Part shown: piece by piece, positions 52,112 to 60,537 of the stretch | Layout of the letters: each line of letters starts with the position of its first letter | How positions within the stretch are numbered: position 1 is the stretch's first letter | Origin: Lacrimispora xylanolytica | GTDB lineage: Bacteria > Bacillota > Clostridia > Lachnospirales > Lachnospiraceae | Direction: 5' to 3' | DNA length: 64,000 nucleotides | Assembly: GCF_026723765.1 (NCBI RefSeq) | Contig: NZ_CP113524.1 | Location: 1,969,001 to 2,033,000, forward strand | The notes under the pieces: generated by a model | Database searches by the model: none | Seen by the model: only the letters and a program-made list of their open reading frames with translations | Told to the model about the DNA's origin: nothing | Translations under genes and position numbers: made by a program

Positions 52112-53785
52112 ATGAAAAACATGACACAAACCCATGCCTGGTGGGAAAGGGCAGTAGCTTATCAGATTTATCCCAGAAGTTTTCAGGATAGCAATGGGGA
52201 TGGGATTGGTGATTTACAGGGGATTATAAGAAGATTATCCTATCTTGCGGAGCTGGGGATCGACTTAATCTGGATCTGCCCGATCTACCCATCGCCCAAC
52301 GATGACAATGGCTATGATATCAGTGATTATCAGGATATTCAAAGAGAATACGGCACGATGAAGGATTTTGACGAGCTCTTGGAAAAAGCCCACAACCATG
52401 GGATACGGGTAATTTTAGATTTAGTGGTAAATCATACATCCTCAGCACATTCGTGGTTCGTCGAGTCTAGAAGCTCAAAAGATAGCCATAAGAGGGATTG
52501 GTATATTTGGCGGGACTCCAGGAACGGGGCGGAACCGAGTAACTGGGAGAGCATCTTTGGAGGTTCTGCATGGGAATACGATGAAAACACAAAACAGTAT
52601 TTTTTACATACGTTTGGCAGAACTATGCCTGATATTAACTGGGAGAACAGCGGCGTTAAAAAAGCTGTATATGACATGATTTGCTGGTGGCTGGATAAGG
52701 GGATTGATGGCTTTCGGGTGGACGCCATTACCCACATCCATAAGCCGGATTTGACGGATATGCCAAACCTCAATGGAGAAAAGTATGTTTCTTCTTTTGA
52801 TAAGCATATGAACCAGCCGGGAATCCTAGATTTATTGAGGGAATTAAAAGAAAATACCTTTGCAAAATACGATATTTTCACCGTAGCAGAAGCCAATGGG
52901 GTTCACATAGAAGAGGTCAAGGAATGGATCTCCCAGGGGAAGGGGGTCTTTGATTCATTGTTCCAATTCGATCATTTGAACTTATGGAATTTAGAGACGA
53001 AGTCTGGAAAAATCTCGCTAATTAAGCTTAAGAAAGCGTTGACCAAATGGCAGCAGGCAACCCAGGATGTTGGAAATGTTGGTCTAGTAATGGAAAATCA
53101 TGATTTGGTCAGAAGTATCAGCAGGTTCGGCTCCCCTGACCGTTACTTTACAGAAAGTGGCAAGTGTCTGGCATTAATGTATTTTATGCAAAAAGGAATA
53201 GCCTTCATCTATCAGGGACAAGAAATCGGCATGACAAATGCAGATTATGAGTCTCCGTCGGATTTTCGGGATAAACCCTCTTTAACCCGTTATCAGGCAA
53301 GGATAAAAAAGGGAATGAGTCCAGAGGACTCCTTTCAGATTCTTAAGAATACAACTAGGGATAATTCCAGAACACCGATTCAGTGGGATGATACGTCAAA
53401 CGGCGGATTCAGTGAAGGTACCCCATGGTTGAAAGTAAATCAAAATCACACTTGGTTAAATGTACAGGCTCAGCTTCAGGATGAGGATTCAATATTAAAC
53501 TTCTACAAGAAAATAATTCGTATCAGAAAAGAAATTCCTGCATTACACTACGGGACCTATACTTTACTCATGGAGGAAAGTGAAAGTATTTATGCGTACA
53601 CCAGGGAATATGAAGGAGAAGGATACTTAATTACCTGCAATTTATCGGAAGAAAAGAGTGACCTGGAGGTTCCCTATACATTATCTGGAAGTCAGATAAT
53701 AATCGGCAATTACAAGGAAACGGAAAGGGACTCAATTACCCTGCAGCCTTATGAATGCAGACTCTATAAACTAGGCGCATTATGA
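52112..53785 (+). CDS. GH13 alpha-glucosidase, second copy
   Basis: A 557-residue paralogue of the previous enzyme. RAVAYQIYPRSFQDSNGDGIGDLQG, the nucleophile GFRVDAITHIHKP, the acid TVAEANG and MENHDLVRSISRFG are present. The residue after the nucleophile Asp is Ala, not Val, and the acid region differs, so substrate preference probably differs (alpha-1,4 or isomaltose-type). TGGAGG precedes ATG 52112. Last gene of the locus. Confidence 0.93.
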   Translation: MKNMTQTHAWWERAVAYQIYPRSFQDSNGDGIGDLQGIIRRLSYLAELGIDLIWICPIYPSPNDDNGYDISDYQDIQREYGTMKDFDELLEKAHNHGIRVILDLVVNHTSSAHSWFVESRSSKDSHKRDWYIWRDSRNGAEPSNWESIFGGSAWEYDENTKQYFLHTFGRTMPDINWENSGVKKAVYDMICWWLDKGIDGFRVDAITHIHKPDLTDMPNLNGEKYVSSFDKHMNQPGILDLLRELKENTFAKYDIFTVAEANGVHIEEVKEWISQGKGVFDSLFQFDHLNLWNLETKSGKISLIKLKKALTKWQQATQDVGNVGLVMENHDLVRSISRFGSPDRYFTESGKCLALMYFMQKGIAFIYQGQEIGMTNADYESPSDFRDKPSLTRYQARIKKGMSPEDSFQILKNTTRDNSRTPIQWDDTSNGGFSEGTPWLKVNQNHTWLNVQAQLQDEDSILNFYKKIIRIRKEIPALHYGTYTLLMEESESIYAYTREYEGEGYLITCNLSEEKSDLEVPYTLSGSQIIIGNYKETERDSITLQPYECRLYKLGAL

Positions 53786-53861
53786 CTGTAATACCCGTCA
53801 GGAATCCTAAGGCTCCAAACTGAAGGAAATAAAGATTCTGGAAAATAATACATTCCAGAGA

Positions 53862-53889
53862 TTGACAAATGTCCCATTGTAAGTAATAC
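53862..53889 (+). promoter_or_regulatory. Sigma-A promoter of the rubredoxin-like gene
   Basis: TTGACA 53862-53867 and TAATAC 53884-53889 with a 16-bp spacer. Confidence 0.6.
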
Positions 53890-53941
53890 TAATATTGATC
53901 GGAAGATGATCAATATTTTTCAATTAAGGAGGCATGTTTTT

Positions 53942-54274
53942 ATGAAGTTATTCAGATGTACAGTATGCGGTTATGTTTATGAAGGAGAAACTGCTCCGGA
54001 GAAATGTCCTAAATGTATGGTAGGTGCAGACAAGTTTGAACTGATCAGCGAGGAAGATGCAGAAAAAATCTACCGTTCTGACCGCACCAATGCCATCCAT
54101 ATGGAAATCATTACATTGGCAGAAAAAATCATTGCTTTGAGCAAGGAAGGAATCGAGGATAATCTTGATCCTAAATGTGTATCTGCATTTACTCAGGCAA
54201 AAGATGAAGCATGGGTAATCAAGCAGAGATGCAAAACAGAGCTTGCCGGACATATGAAGTTAGGAAAGTATTAA
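53942..54274 (+). CDS. Rubredoxin-like protein with C-terminal helical domain
   Basis: A 110-residue protein. The N-terminal rubredoxin-type iron site is C6, C9, C22, C25 ([12 protein letters not shown] and KCPKC), as in the C-terminal domain of rubrerythrins. A helical stretch follows ([21 protein letters not shown]) whose role is unknown. AAGGAGG precedes ATG 53942; the longer frame upstream begins before that site. A role in peroxide or oxygen handling is likely from the family. Confidence 0.85.
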   Translation: MKLFRCTVCGYVYEGETAPEKCPKCMVGADKFELISEEDAEKIYRSDRTNAIHMEIITLAEKIIALSKEGIEDNLDPKCVSAFTQAKDEAWVIKQRCKTELAGHMKLGKY

Positions 54275-54281
54275 TGACAGC

Positions 54282-54311
54282 AAAGAGACGTCTTAGGGCG
54301 TCTCTTTTTGT
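54282..54311 (+). terminator. Terminator after the rubredoxin-like gene
   Basis: AAAGAGACG pairs with CGTCTCTTT, followed by further Ts. Confidence 0.85.
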
Positions 54312-54472
54312 ATACTGTGAGATTGTTACAGTACATAAAAAAAGCCTTGTCGGACAGAATGTATATGACGCGCTTAAGGAAGATTCCTACTAACATGACA
54401 TATAGTTGTCCTGATTGAGATTGTATAATGGGTTTTACAAAGGAACAAGACAAATAGATGGAGGAAGAAATG

Positions 54473-54868
54473 ATGAAACTAAAGCTGGAAGGATTTGGAA
54501 TCTTCGTAAAAGATATGGGAACTATGATTCGATTTTACAGGGATGTACTGGGGTTTGAGATAAAGGAAGAGGAAGATACCAGTAATGTATATCTTGAAAA
54601 GGATGGTACCTTGTTTTTATTGTACGGCAGAAAAGATTTTGAAACTATGACTGGTAAAACTTTTGATTATGCAGATAAAATCAATGGTCACTATGAAATT
54701 GCTCTTGGAGTTGAAAATTATGCAGCAGTTGATCTGGCATTTTCGGAGGTAACGAAAAAGGGAGCAATTCCGGTAATGGAGCCTGCAACAGAACCTTGGG
54801 GGCAGCGCACCTGCTACATTGCTGATCCTGAGGGAAATGTTATTGAAATAGGATCCTTTCAACCATAA
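54473..54868 (+). CDS. VOC family protein, 131 aa
   Basis: A glyoxalase-fold protein: GFGIFVKDMGTMIRFYRDVLGFE is the first beta-alpha unit, HYEIALGVENYAAVDLAFSEV the second, and YIADPEGNVIEIGSF carries the terminal metal Glu. A GGAGGAAG site precedes ATG 54473; ATGs at 54458 and 54470 are in frame, but the first lies upstream of that site. Substrate unknown. Confidence 0.87.
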   Translation: MKLKLEGFGIFVKDMGTMIRFYRDVLGFEIKEEEDTSNVYLEKDGTLFLLYGRKDFETMTGKTFDYADKINGHYEIALGVENYAAVDLAFSEVTKKGAIPVMEPATEPWGQRTCYIADPEGNVIEIGSFQP

Positions 54869-54890
54869 CAAAGAAATTTGCTAAAAGCTC

Positions 54891-54918
54891 TTGACGGGAG
54901 AAAATCCCGTGCTATAAT
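54891..54918 (+). promoter_or_regulatory. Sigma-A promoter of the GntR gene
   Basis: TTGACG 54891-54896 and TATAAT 54913-54918, 16-bp spacer. The spacer itself holds an inverted repeat ACGGGA-GAAAA-TCCCGT (54894-54910). Confidence 0.75.
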
Positions 54919-54937
54919 TACTTGTATACACAAGTAA
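54918..54937. promoter_or_regulatory. GntR autoregulatory operator
   Basis: TTACTTGT-ATAC-ACAAGTAA, perfect 8-bp arms, starting on the last base of the -10 and ending 3 bp before the AGGAGG site. Placement indicates autorepression by the GntR/HutC-type protein encoded next. Confidence 0.75.
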
Positions 54938-54951
54938 ACAGGAGGTAAATC

Positions 54952-55671
54952 ATGGTTGAAAAAGACAGCGGATTTCCTTATTATATCCAGATATATCAGA
55001 AACTTCGGGAAAGGATCCTTATAAAGGAGTATCTTCCAGGGGAGCCTATTCCTTCAGAAAATGAACTGGTGAAGGAATTTGGGGTGACCAGGGCAACGGT
55101 AAGGAATGCGGTAAAAAAACTTCAGAGCGAGGGTCTTATTGCAACAGAAAAAGGAAAAGGTTCCTATGTAAATCACCCAAAGATTGAACAGAGCCTGTTT
55201 AAGTTTTACAGCTTTGGAAGAGATCATGAGGAACTTGATAAAGATTCCGTGCTGTTAGGAATTAAGGAGAGCCACGATGTTGAGGCACAGAGGGCACTTG
55301 TACTTTCGGGTGACCAGCACATAAAGCAGATCACCCGTATCCGTAGGATGGATGGAGTGCCAGTCATCATTGAAAATTCTTATCTGCCAGCAGATCTTGT
55401 CCCTGACATTGAGTCCTATGATGTGGAACGACTTTCAATTTATGATTTGCTGGAACATACTTATGGACATGGGATACAAAGAGCAAAGGAATATCTTGAG
55501 ACCTGTATCACCGATCCGGCAATCTCAGAACTTTTAGAGGTGCAGGAAGGGCTGTCTGCGTTTTTAATTAAGCGGATTACTTATGACAGGAAGGGCAGAC
55601 CCATTGAGTTTCGTGTATCTGTCATTAGAAGCGATAAATTTACATTTTCAGTGGACTTACAATTAAGATAA
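54952..55671 (+). CDS. GntR family regulator, HutC/UTRA type
   Basis: A 239-residue repressor. The winged-helix domain reads YQKLRERILIKEYLPGEPIPSENELVKEFGVTRATVRNAVKKLQSEGL, followed by a UTRA effector domain (IKQITRIRRMDGVPVIIENSYLP and IKRITYDRKGRPIEFRVSVIRSDKF). AGGAGG precedes ATG 54952. It lies 15 bp before the TauE/SafE gene and probably regulates that pair; the ligand may be the exported acid or a sugar phosphate. Confidence 0.93.
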   Translation: MVEKDSGFPYYIQIYQKLRERILIKEYLPGEPIPSENELVKEFGVTRATVRNAVKKLQSEGLIATEKGKGSYVNHPKIEQSLFKFYSFGRDHEELDKDSVLLGIKESHDVEAQRALVLSGDQHIKQITRIRRMDGVPVIIENSYLPADLVPDIESYDVERLSIYDLLEHTYGHGIQRAKEYLETCITDPAISELLEVQEGLSAFLIKRITYDRKGRPIEFRVSVIRSDKFTFSVDLQLR

Positions 55672-55686
55672 AAAGGTGGCCAGATC

Positions 55687-56520
55687 ATGATTTCCATAAC
55701 AGTAATAATATTGCTCGTATCAGTATTTGCAGGCTTTATAGGTTCTCTTTTGGGGCTGGGAGGAGGTATCATCATTACTCCGGCCCTTACGCTTTTGCTC
55801 GGCATTGATATCAAGTATGCCATTGGGGCAAGCATTGTATCCGTAATCGCAACTTCCAGCGGCTCTGCCATTGCTTACTTAAAGGATAAGATTACCAATG
55901 TACGTGCAGGGATGTTTCTGGAGATTGCAACTACCATAGGAGCGCTGACCGGGGCATTTTTTGCAGGGGTAGTCAGTACCAGGTACTTATACTTAATCTT
56001 TGGATTCCTTTTGCTGTATTCGGCAGGGAATATGTTCAAAAAGAGAAATCAGGAGCTTCCACAGGAATTTCCCGTCAATCCGCTGGCGGATAAGCTGAAA
56101 CTAAATGGAAGCTATTGGGACAGGGCCCTTTCCCGGCAGGTGGATTATCATGTGACCGGAGTTTACGGTGGTTTTGGCATGATGTATGCTGCCGGTGTGA
56201 TATCAGGGCTTTTGGGAATTGGAAGCGGAATCTTCAAAGTGATGGCAATGGATTCCTTTATGAAGCTGCCCATGAAGGTATCCACAGCAACCAGTAATTT
56301 TATGATAGGAGTGACAGCCGCCGCCAGTGCCGGGATATATTTGACCAGAGGAAATATTGATCCTAAGATCGCGGCACCGGTTGCGCTTGGAGTTCTTCTG
56401 GGTGCAGCAGTGGGAACGAAGCTTATGCAAAGGCTGAAAAGCACAACCCTGCGGCTGGTCTTTATTCCGGTTTTACTGTATGTATCCATTGAGATGATCA
56501 TGAAAGGCATAAGACTATGA
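55687..56520 (+). CDS. TauE/SafE family exporter
   Basis: A 277-residue membrane protein of the sulfite/organosulfonate exporter family. GFIGSLLGLGGGIIITPALTLLLG and GVISGLLGIGSGIFKVMAMDSFM are the two repeated signatures. A longer than usual cytoplasmic loop (about residues 117-150) is seen. The next gene overlaps by 4 bp (ATGA), so the two are coupled. Regulated by the GntR protein, by context. Confidence 0.9.
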   Translation: MISITVIILLVSVFAGFIGSLLGLGGGIIITPALTLLLGIDIKYAIGASIVSVIATSSGSAIAYLKDKITNVRAGMFLEIATTIGALTGAFFAGVVSTRYLYLIFGFLLLYSAGNMFKKRNQELPQEFPVNPLADKLKLNGSYWDRALSRQVDYHVTGVYGGFGMMYAAGVISGLLGIGSGIFKVMAMDSFMKLPMKVSTATSNFMIGVTAAASAGIYLTRGNIDPKIAAPVALGVLLGAAVGTKLMQRLKSTTLRLVFIPVLLYVSIEMIMKGIRL

Positions 56521-56888
56521 GTAAGAATGCAGGAAATAAGAATGGAATTGAAGATACGGAAATTGTAATCAGTAAGACATTAAGAGCTGGAGTTGCCTTA
56601 AGCGGAGCAATCACTTGCCTTGGCCTGATGCTGTTTCTAGTGACAGGAAACAGTGGGTATCCGGGGGAAAGCTTTCCTACCTCAGTGGCTGAAATTCTCC
56701 GGGGACTGGAGAATTTAAAACCCTATGCTGTCATGTTAAGCGGATTATTTCTCCTGATCCTTACTCCGGTTTTAAGGGTAGGAGTATCGATTATAACATT
56801 TGTAAAAGAAAAGGATTATATGTATGCCGCAATTACTGCAACCGTATTTATCATACTTATTATCAGCTTTCTCCTGGGAAAAGAATGA
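56517..56888 (+). CDS. DUF1634 membrane protein
   Basis: A 123-residue protein with three hydrophobic helices, matching DUF1634, a family usually encoded beside TauE/SafE exporters and likely its small partner subunit. LRAGVALSGAITCLGLMLFL and PVLRVGVSIITFVKEKDYMY are characteristic. It overlaps the exporter gene by ATGA. Confidence 0.88.
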   Translation: MSKNAGNKNGIEDTEIVISKTLRAGVALSGAITCLGLMLFLVTGNSGYPGESFPTSVAEILRGLENLKPYAVMLSGLFLLILTPVLRVGVSIITFVKEKDYMYAAITATVFIILIISFLLGKE

Positions 56889-56960
56889 GAATGGAAAATA
56901 ATTGATTTTTTTTATCAAGAGGTGTACACTGGATGCAGAAAATGAAAGGAGATAATTACA

Positions 56961-57200
56961 ATGAGTGAACCAGTGATTGCACAGAAATTTCCTTATTCTG
57001 TAGATGTAGAAGAAGGCAAAACATATTATTGGTGTTCCTGTGGAAGAAGTGGAAGTCAGCCGTTCTGCGATGGATCTCATCAGGGGACTGATTTTAGCCC
57101 GCTTCCATTTACCGCTGAAAAGACAGAGACTGTCCATCTATGCGGATGTAAGATGACCAAGAATCCACCATTTTGTGATGGAGCCCACCATTCTCTATAA
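56961..57200 (+). CDS. CDGSH iron-sulfur protein, double motif
   Basis: A 79-residue protein with two CDGSH-type 2Fe-2S sites: C25, C27, C36, H40 (CSCGRSGSQPFCDGSH) and C61, C63, C72, H76 (CGCKMTKNPPFCDGAH). Both keep the CxCx8CxxxH ligand spacing; the second has Ala for Ser in the motif. AAAGGAG precedes the ATG. Redox or cluster-transfer role. Confidence 0.93.
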   Translation: MSEPVIAQKFPYSVDVEEGKTYYWCSCGRSGSQPFCDGSHQGTDFSPLPFTAEKTETVHLCGCKMTKNPPFCDGAHHSL

Positions 57201-57224
57201 GAAAAAACAATAAGTAATACATAA

Positions 57225-57260
57225 GCCGGAGCCACTGGGAGTGAGCTCCGGCCTGTTTTT
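57225..57260. terminator. Terminator after the CDGSH gene
   Basis: GCCGGAGC (57225-57232) pairs with GCTCCGGC (57245-57252), followed by CTGTTTTTA; it also faces the convergent reductase gene. Confidence 0.85.
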
Positions 57261-57272
57261 ATAGAAATACTC

Positions 57273-58202
57273 TTATTGATTGGAATACATCACTTCCATA
57301 CCGTGAATCTGAGTTACCAGCATATGGTTGCATGGAGTATTGATGCTGTATTCATCTCCAAGCTTTGCAACGACTCCATTAATCCGGTCAATTTCTGTAA
57401 TTCGTTTATTTTGGCGGTCCTGATACATGCTTGCATATCCTTCGGCATCATTTTCACATACGCTCTGGACGATTTTAAGGGCATCTCTGCGGTCAAAATA
57501 GGTGCCGTCTGCTTCTGCGACCATCACGCATTCGTAAACAATTTTCTTACACAAATCCCAAAGATGTGAATTGGTATAAATTTCTCCGATCCGGCACTGC
57601 ATCAAGGTGCTCAGTGCATTGATTCCGCAATTGACCATAAGCTTTTGCCATAACACTTTTTGGATATCTTCCATAATATTTACATACAGGCCGCTTTCCT
57701 CTAAGGCAGCGGCAACTTTTTTTACATCTCTTAGGGAAGATTCAGAGGGAAAGTCAGGGCCGATATTTGTGGGGCCGCATCCGGAATGGTAGAACTTACC
57801 AAGTCCCATGGAAACACTGTTATGGCTGCTGGTTCCTACGATAATCCGTTCCTTTGGAACGAACTGAGCAATATCCCGGTTATTGCCTGCTCCGTTTTGC
57901 AGTGTCATAACAATGGTGTGGGGTCCTAAGAGCCCCGTATTTTCTTTCATGGCATCGTATGTATGGATTCCCTTTACAAAGACAATTAAAAGGTCCTGAA
58001 ATCCAATATCTGTACCACTTAAGACCGCCTTTACGGAAAAGCTGGTCTCAGACTGGTCTTTTCCGATCTTTGTAATTCCGTCAGAATTTATCTTATCAAC
58101 CTGCGGTTTATAACTGTCTAATAATGTAACATCATGAATAGGGGCAAGATAGCTGGCATAAAGACTTCCCATAGCGCCGGCCCCAAGAATTGCAATTTTC
58201 AT
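57273..58202 (-). CDS. Ketopantoate reductase family protein (2-dehydropantoate 2-reductase)
   Basis: A 309-residue NADPH-dependent reductase of the PanE/ApbA family. MKIAILGAGAMGSLYASYL is the nucleotide-binding start. VKGIHTYDAMKE and TLQNGAGNNRDI follow, with KVLWQKLMVNCGINALSTL holding the catalytic Lys of the C-terminal domain and EIDRINGVVAKLG its Glu. No other pantothenate genes are near, and a divergent LysR regulator suggests a catabolic or other 2-oxoacid role. Confidence 0.9.
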   Translation of the reverse strand: MKIAILGAGAMGSLYASYLAPIHDVTLLDSYKPQVDKINSDGITKIGKDQSETSFSVKAVLSGTDIGFQDLLIVFVKGIHTYDAMKENTGLLGPHTIVMTLQNGAGNNRDIAQFVPKERIIVGTSSHNSVSMGLGKFYHSGCGPTNIGPDFPSESSLRDVKKVAAALEESGLYVNIMEDIQKVLWQKLMVNCGINALSTLMQCRIGEIYTNSHLWDLCKKIVYECVMVAEADGTYFDRRDALKIVQSVCENDAEGYASMYQDRQNKRITEIDRINGVVAKLGDEYSINTPCNHMLVTQIHGMEVMYSNQ

Positions 58203-58235
58203 TTAGTCCCTCCGGCTCTTGATTAAAATACTAAC

Positions 58236-58296
58236 CAATAGTATCATGAATAATTAATGATATATAATACTAAATCTTCAATGGTATCATGAGTAA
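58236..58296. promoter_or_regulatory. Direct repeats in the panE-like/LysR divergent region
   Basis: CAATAGTATCATGAATAA (58236-58253) and CAATGGTATCATGAGTAA (58279-58296) differ at two of 18 positions and start 43 bp apart, about four helical turns. LysR regulators typically bind two such sites between divergent genes. Confidence 0.55.
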
Positions 58297-58345
58297 ATTT
58301 CATGTATAATATGACCATAGCAGCTAAGATAAAGAGGGTGAAAAA

Positions 58346-59239
58346 ATGGATGTTAATAAATATATGTTATTCGTGCGTGCGGTTGAAACCGGTAATTTAT
58401 CAAAGGCAGCCGCTCAGTTAAGCTACTCACAGACAGCCGCCAGCCACATGATCTCTTCCATGGAAGAGGAACTGGGAATCAAGCTTTTATACAGGGGAAG
58501 AAGCGGAGTGTCCCTTACGGAGGAGGGGGAGCGAATCTATCCACTGGCAAAGGAGCTTACAGAGAAGGAGGAAGCCATAAGGATTATGGCAGGAGAAGAG
58601 AAAATCCATCACGGCAGAATCCGGATAGGAGTCATCACAAGTGTGGCAGTAAAATGGATGCCACAGATTATCATGGAATTTAGAAAACAGTATCCTTTTG
58701 TAGAACTGTATATGAACGATGCGATCAATTATGAAATCATGAAGGACTGGTTCTCCAAGGATGTCATAGACTGCGCCATTACAGCAGAATCAAACGGAAA
58801 GGAGAATGAGATTCCATTGGTTGAGGACCCTTACTATGTAATTATGTCTCCGGACCATCCCTTAAGACAGTATGAAACCATTACGCCTCAATTATTAAAG
58901 GGTGAGACCTTTGTGGTTCCCAGTGAGGGGACCAGCTATCTGGTTGGAAAGATATTAAGGCAGGCAAAGGGAAAGCTGATGGAGCATAATGGGTTTTTAA
59001 GTGACCAGGCGGCCATTGCCATGGTGTCCGGTGGATGCGGCATAAGCATTTTGCCAAAGCTGGTTCTTGATTCCTATGGCACAGAAGGCTATATCAGAAG
59101 AATTCTTGATCCTAAAGTTCACCGTGTCATATATTTTTGTATTTCATCCAGAAAAATACTTCATCCCACCATTCGATGCTTTTCTGCCTTTGCCAGGGAA
59201 TGGATAGGAAATCACGCAGAAAATGTGATAAAAAGCTGA
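58346..59239 (+). CDS. LysR family transcriptional regulator
   Basis: A 297-residue LysR regulator. The N-terminal HTH reads YMLFVRAVETGNLSKAAAQLSYSQTAASHMISSMEEELG, with LLYRGRSGVSLTEEGERIYPLAKEL after it, and the C-terminal effector domain has the usual substrate-binding-protein fold (GRIRIGVITSVAVKWMPQII). It is divergent from the ketopantoate reductase-type gene, its probable target. Confidence 0.92.
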   Translation: MDVNKYMLFVRAVETGNLSKAAAQLSYSQTAASHMISSMEEELGIKLLYRGRSGVSLTEEGERIYPLAKELTEKEEAIRIMAGEEKIHHGRIRIGVITSVAVKWMPQIIMEFRKQYPFVELYMNDAINYEIMKDWFSKDVIDCAITAESNGKENEIPLVEDPYYVIMSPDHPLRQYETITPQLLKGETFVVPSEGTSYLVGKILRQAKGKLMEHNGFLSDQAAIAMVSGGCGISILPKLVLDSYGTEGYIRRILDPKVHRVIYFCISSRKILHPTIRCFSAFAREWIGNHAENVIKS

Positions 59240-59269
59240 TAGAAGGGAAAATAAAGTCCTGAAAATCTA

Positions 59270-59299
59270 TTGACATAATTTGCCAGGAACCGTTAAAAT
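59270..59299 (+). promoter_or_regulatory. Sigma-A promoter of the 59.3-kb GNAT gene
   Basis: TTGACA 59270-59275 with TAAAAT 59294-59299 (18-bp spacer). Confidence 0.6.
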
Positions 59300-59348
59300 A
59301 ATTGTATTTCACACAGGGATTTTCACAGACAGTATAGGAGGAAATAAT

Positions 59349-59759
59349 ATGGAGCTGACCGCATGTACGTTTGATGATATACCAGTTCTGGCAAAGCTGA
59401 ACAAAGAGCTTTATGAGGATGAGAACAATGATAACATACCTGCAATGGAGATTTTGGAAGAACGGTTAAGGCTTTCCATGGAGCAGGGATCAAAAGCGTT
59501 CTTTTTCATGATGGATGGTGAAGTTTCCGGATATGCTTTGGTAAAGACACAGACAACGCCCTATTATCTTTCTCATTTTTTTATCTGTAAGGATATGAGA
59601 AGAAAGCATCTTGGTACGACTGCATTTCAACAGCTTTTAGAGGAACTAAATACAGAAACCATGGATCTTGATGTTTTCTGCTGGAATCAGAGAGGACAGG
59701 GCTTTTGGAAGAGTCTTGGATTCGAAGAGAGATGTATCATTATGAGGAAAAGCAAATAA
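59349..59759 (+). CDS. GNAT N-acetyltransferase, 136 aa
   Basis: A small acetyltransferase with LTACTFDDIPVLAKLNKELYED at the start, the acetyl-CoA loop HFFICKDMRRKHLGTTAFQQLLEEL and the terminal VFCWNQRGQGFWKSLGFEERC. The loop has RRKHLGT, basic and close to consensus. TAGGAGG precedes ATG 59349; the frame upstream holds the promoter. Substrate unknown. Confidence 0.88.
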   Translation: MELTACTFDDIPVLAKLNKELYEDENNDNIPAMEILEERLRLSMEQGSKAFFFMMDGEVSGYALVKTQTTPYYLSHFFICKDMRRKHLGTTAFQQLLEELNTETMDLDVFCWNQRGQGFWKSLGFEERCIIMRKSK

Positions 59760-59829
59760 AAATCGAAGCGTTGGAAAAATCAGGGTTTCATCATGAATAA
59801 TTTATTCTGGGACTAAGCATGATAGAAAA

Positions 59830-59863
59830 AGACAGCCTTGTTTTTGCAGGAAAGGCTGTTTGA
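59830..59863. terminator. Hairpin upstream of mscL
   Basis: ACAGCCTT pairs with AAGGCTGT around a T-rich loop, followed by TTGAGA. A weak terminator for the GNAT gene or part of the mscL leader. Confidence 0.5.
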
Positions 59864-59887
59864 GATTCTGAGAGAGGAGTCAAGGAT

Positions 59888-60463
59888 ATGAGCGATAAAA
59901 AATCTATGGTAAATGAGTTTAAGGACTTTATTTTACGCGGCAATGTGGTGGATCTGGCTGTGGGTGTTATTATTGGTGCTGCTTTCCAGTCCATAGTAAC
60001 CTCTCTGGTCAGGGATATTATTTCGCCGTTAATTGGTGTGATTACTGGAGGAGTGGACTTTACCAATAAGTTCCTGCTTCTTTATACTCCGGCAAATGGA
60101 GCCGACGTTTCAACACTGGAGGCAGCAGGTGCTCAGGGACCTGTCATTGCATATGGTGCTTTTATAACCTCTGTCATTAATTTCCTGATTATGGCAGTTG
60201 TGATTTTCTTTATGGTTAAGTCCATCAATTCCTTAAGGGGAAAAGCCCAACAGGCGGTGGCGCTTAAGATGAAAGGGAAATCCGGAGGAAGTCAGTCAAC
60301 TTCAACCTCTTCCTCGTCAACCACATCTAACTCTGCTTCTGACCCATCATCAGAGGAGAAGCAGTGTTCTTACTGTTATAAAAAGATTCATATCAATGCA
60401 ATCCGGTGCCCGTACTGTACCAGTCAGCTTGAAGAATCAAGTGAAAGCTCCGGTCAGAGTTAA
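59888..60463 (+). CDS. mscL: Large-conductance mechanosensitive channel MscL with C-terminal zinc ribbon
   Basis: A 191-residue protein; typical MscL is near 130-150. The N-terminal part is canonical: [23 protein letters not shown] (helix 1), [10 protein letters not shown], then helix 2 ([19 protein letters not shown]). After residue 130 a Ser/Thr-rich linker leads to C160, C163, C174, C177 (CSYC...CPYC), a rubredoxin-knuckle zinc ribbon. The channel opens under membrane tension to release solutes; the ribbon would hang in the cytosol below the pore. GAGGAG precedes the ATG. Confidence 0.93.
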   Translation: MSDKKSMVNEFKDFILRGNVVDLAVGVIIGAAFQSIVTSLVRDIISPLIGVITGGVDFTNKFLLLYTPANGADVSTLEAAGAQGPVIAYGAFITSVINFLIMAVVIFFMVKSINSLRGKAQQAVALKMKGKSGGSQSTSTSSSSTTSNSASDPSSEEKQCSYCYKKIHINAIRCPYCTSQLEESSESSGQS

Positions 60464-60473
60464 TATGAGACGC

Positions 60474-60517
60474 AAAAAAAAGATGACTTCCATTATGAAA
60501 ATCATCTTTTTTTATTG
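60474..60517. terminator. Bidirectional terminator after mscL
   Basis: AAAAAAAGATGA pairs with TCATCTTTTTTT; A and T runs on both flanks serve mscL and the convergent subtilase gene. Confidence 0.88.
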
Positions 60518-60537
60518 ACTTAAATAGATGGTTACTA

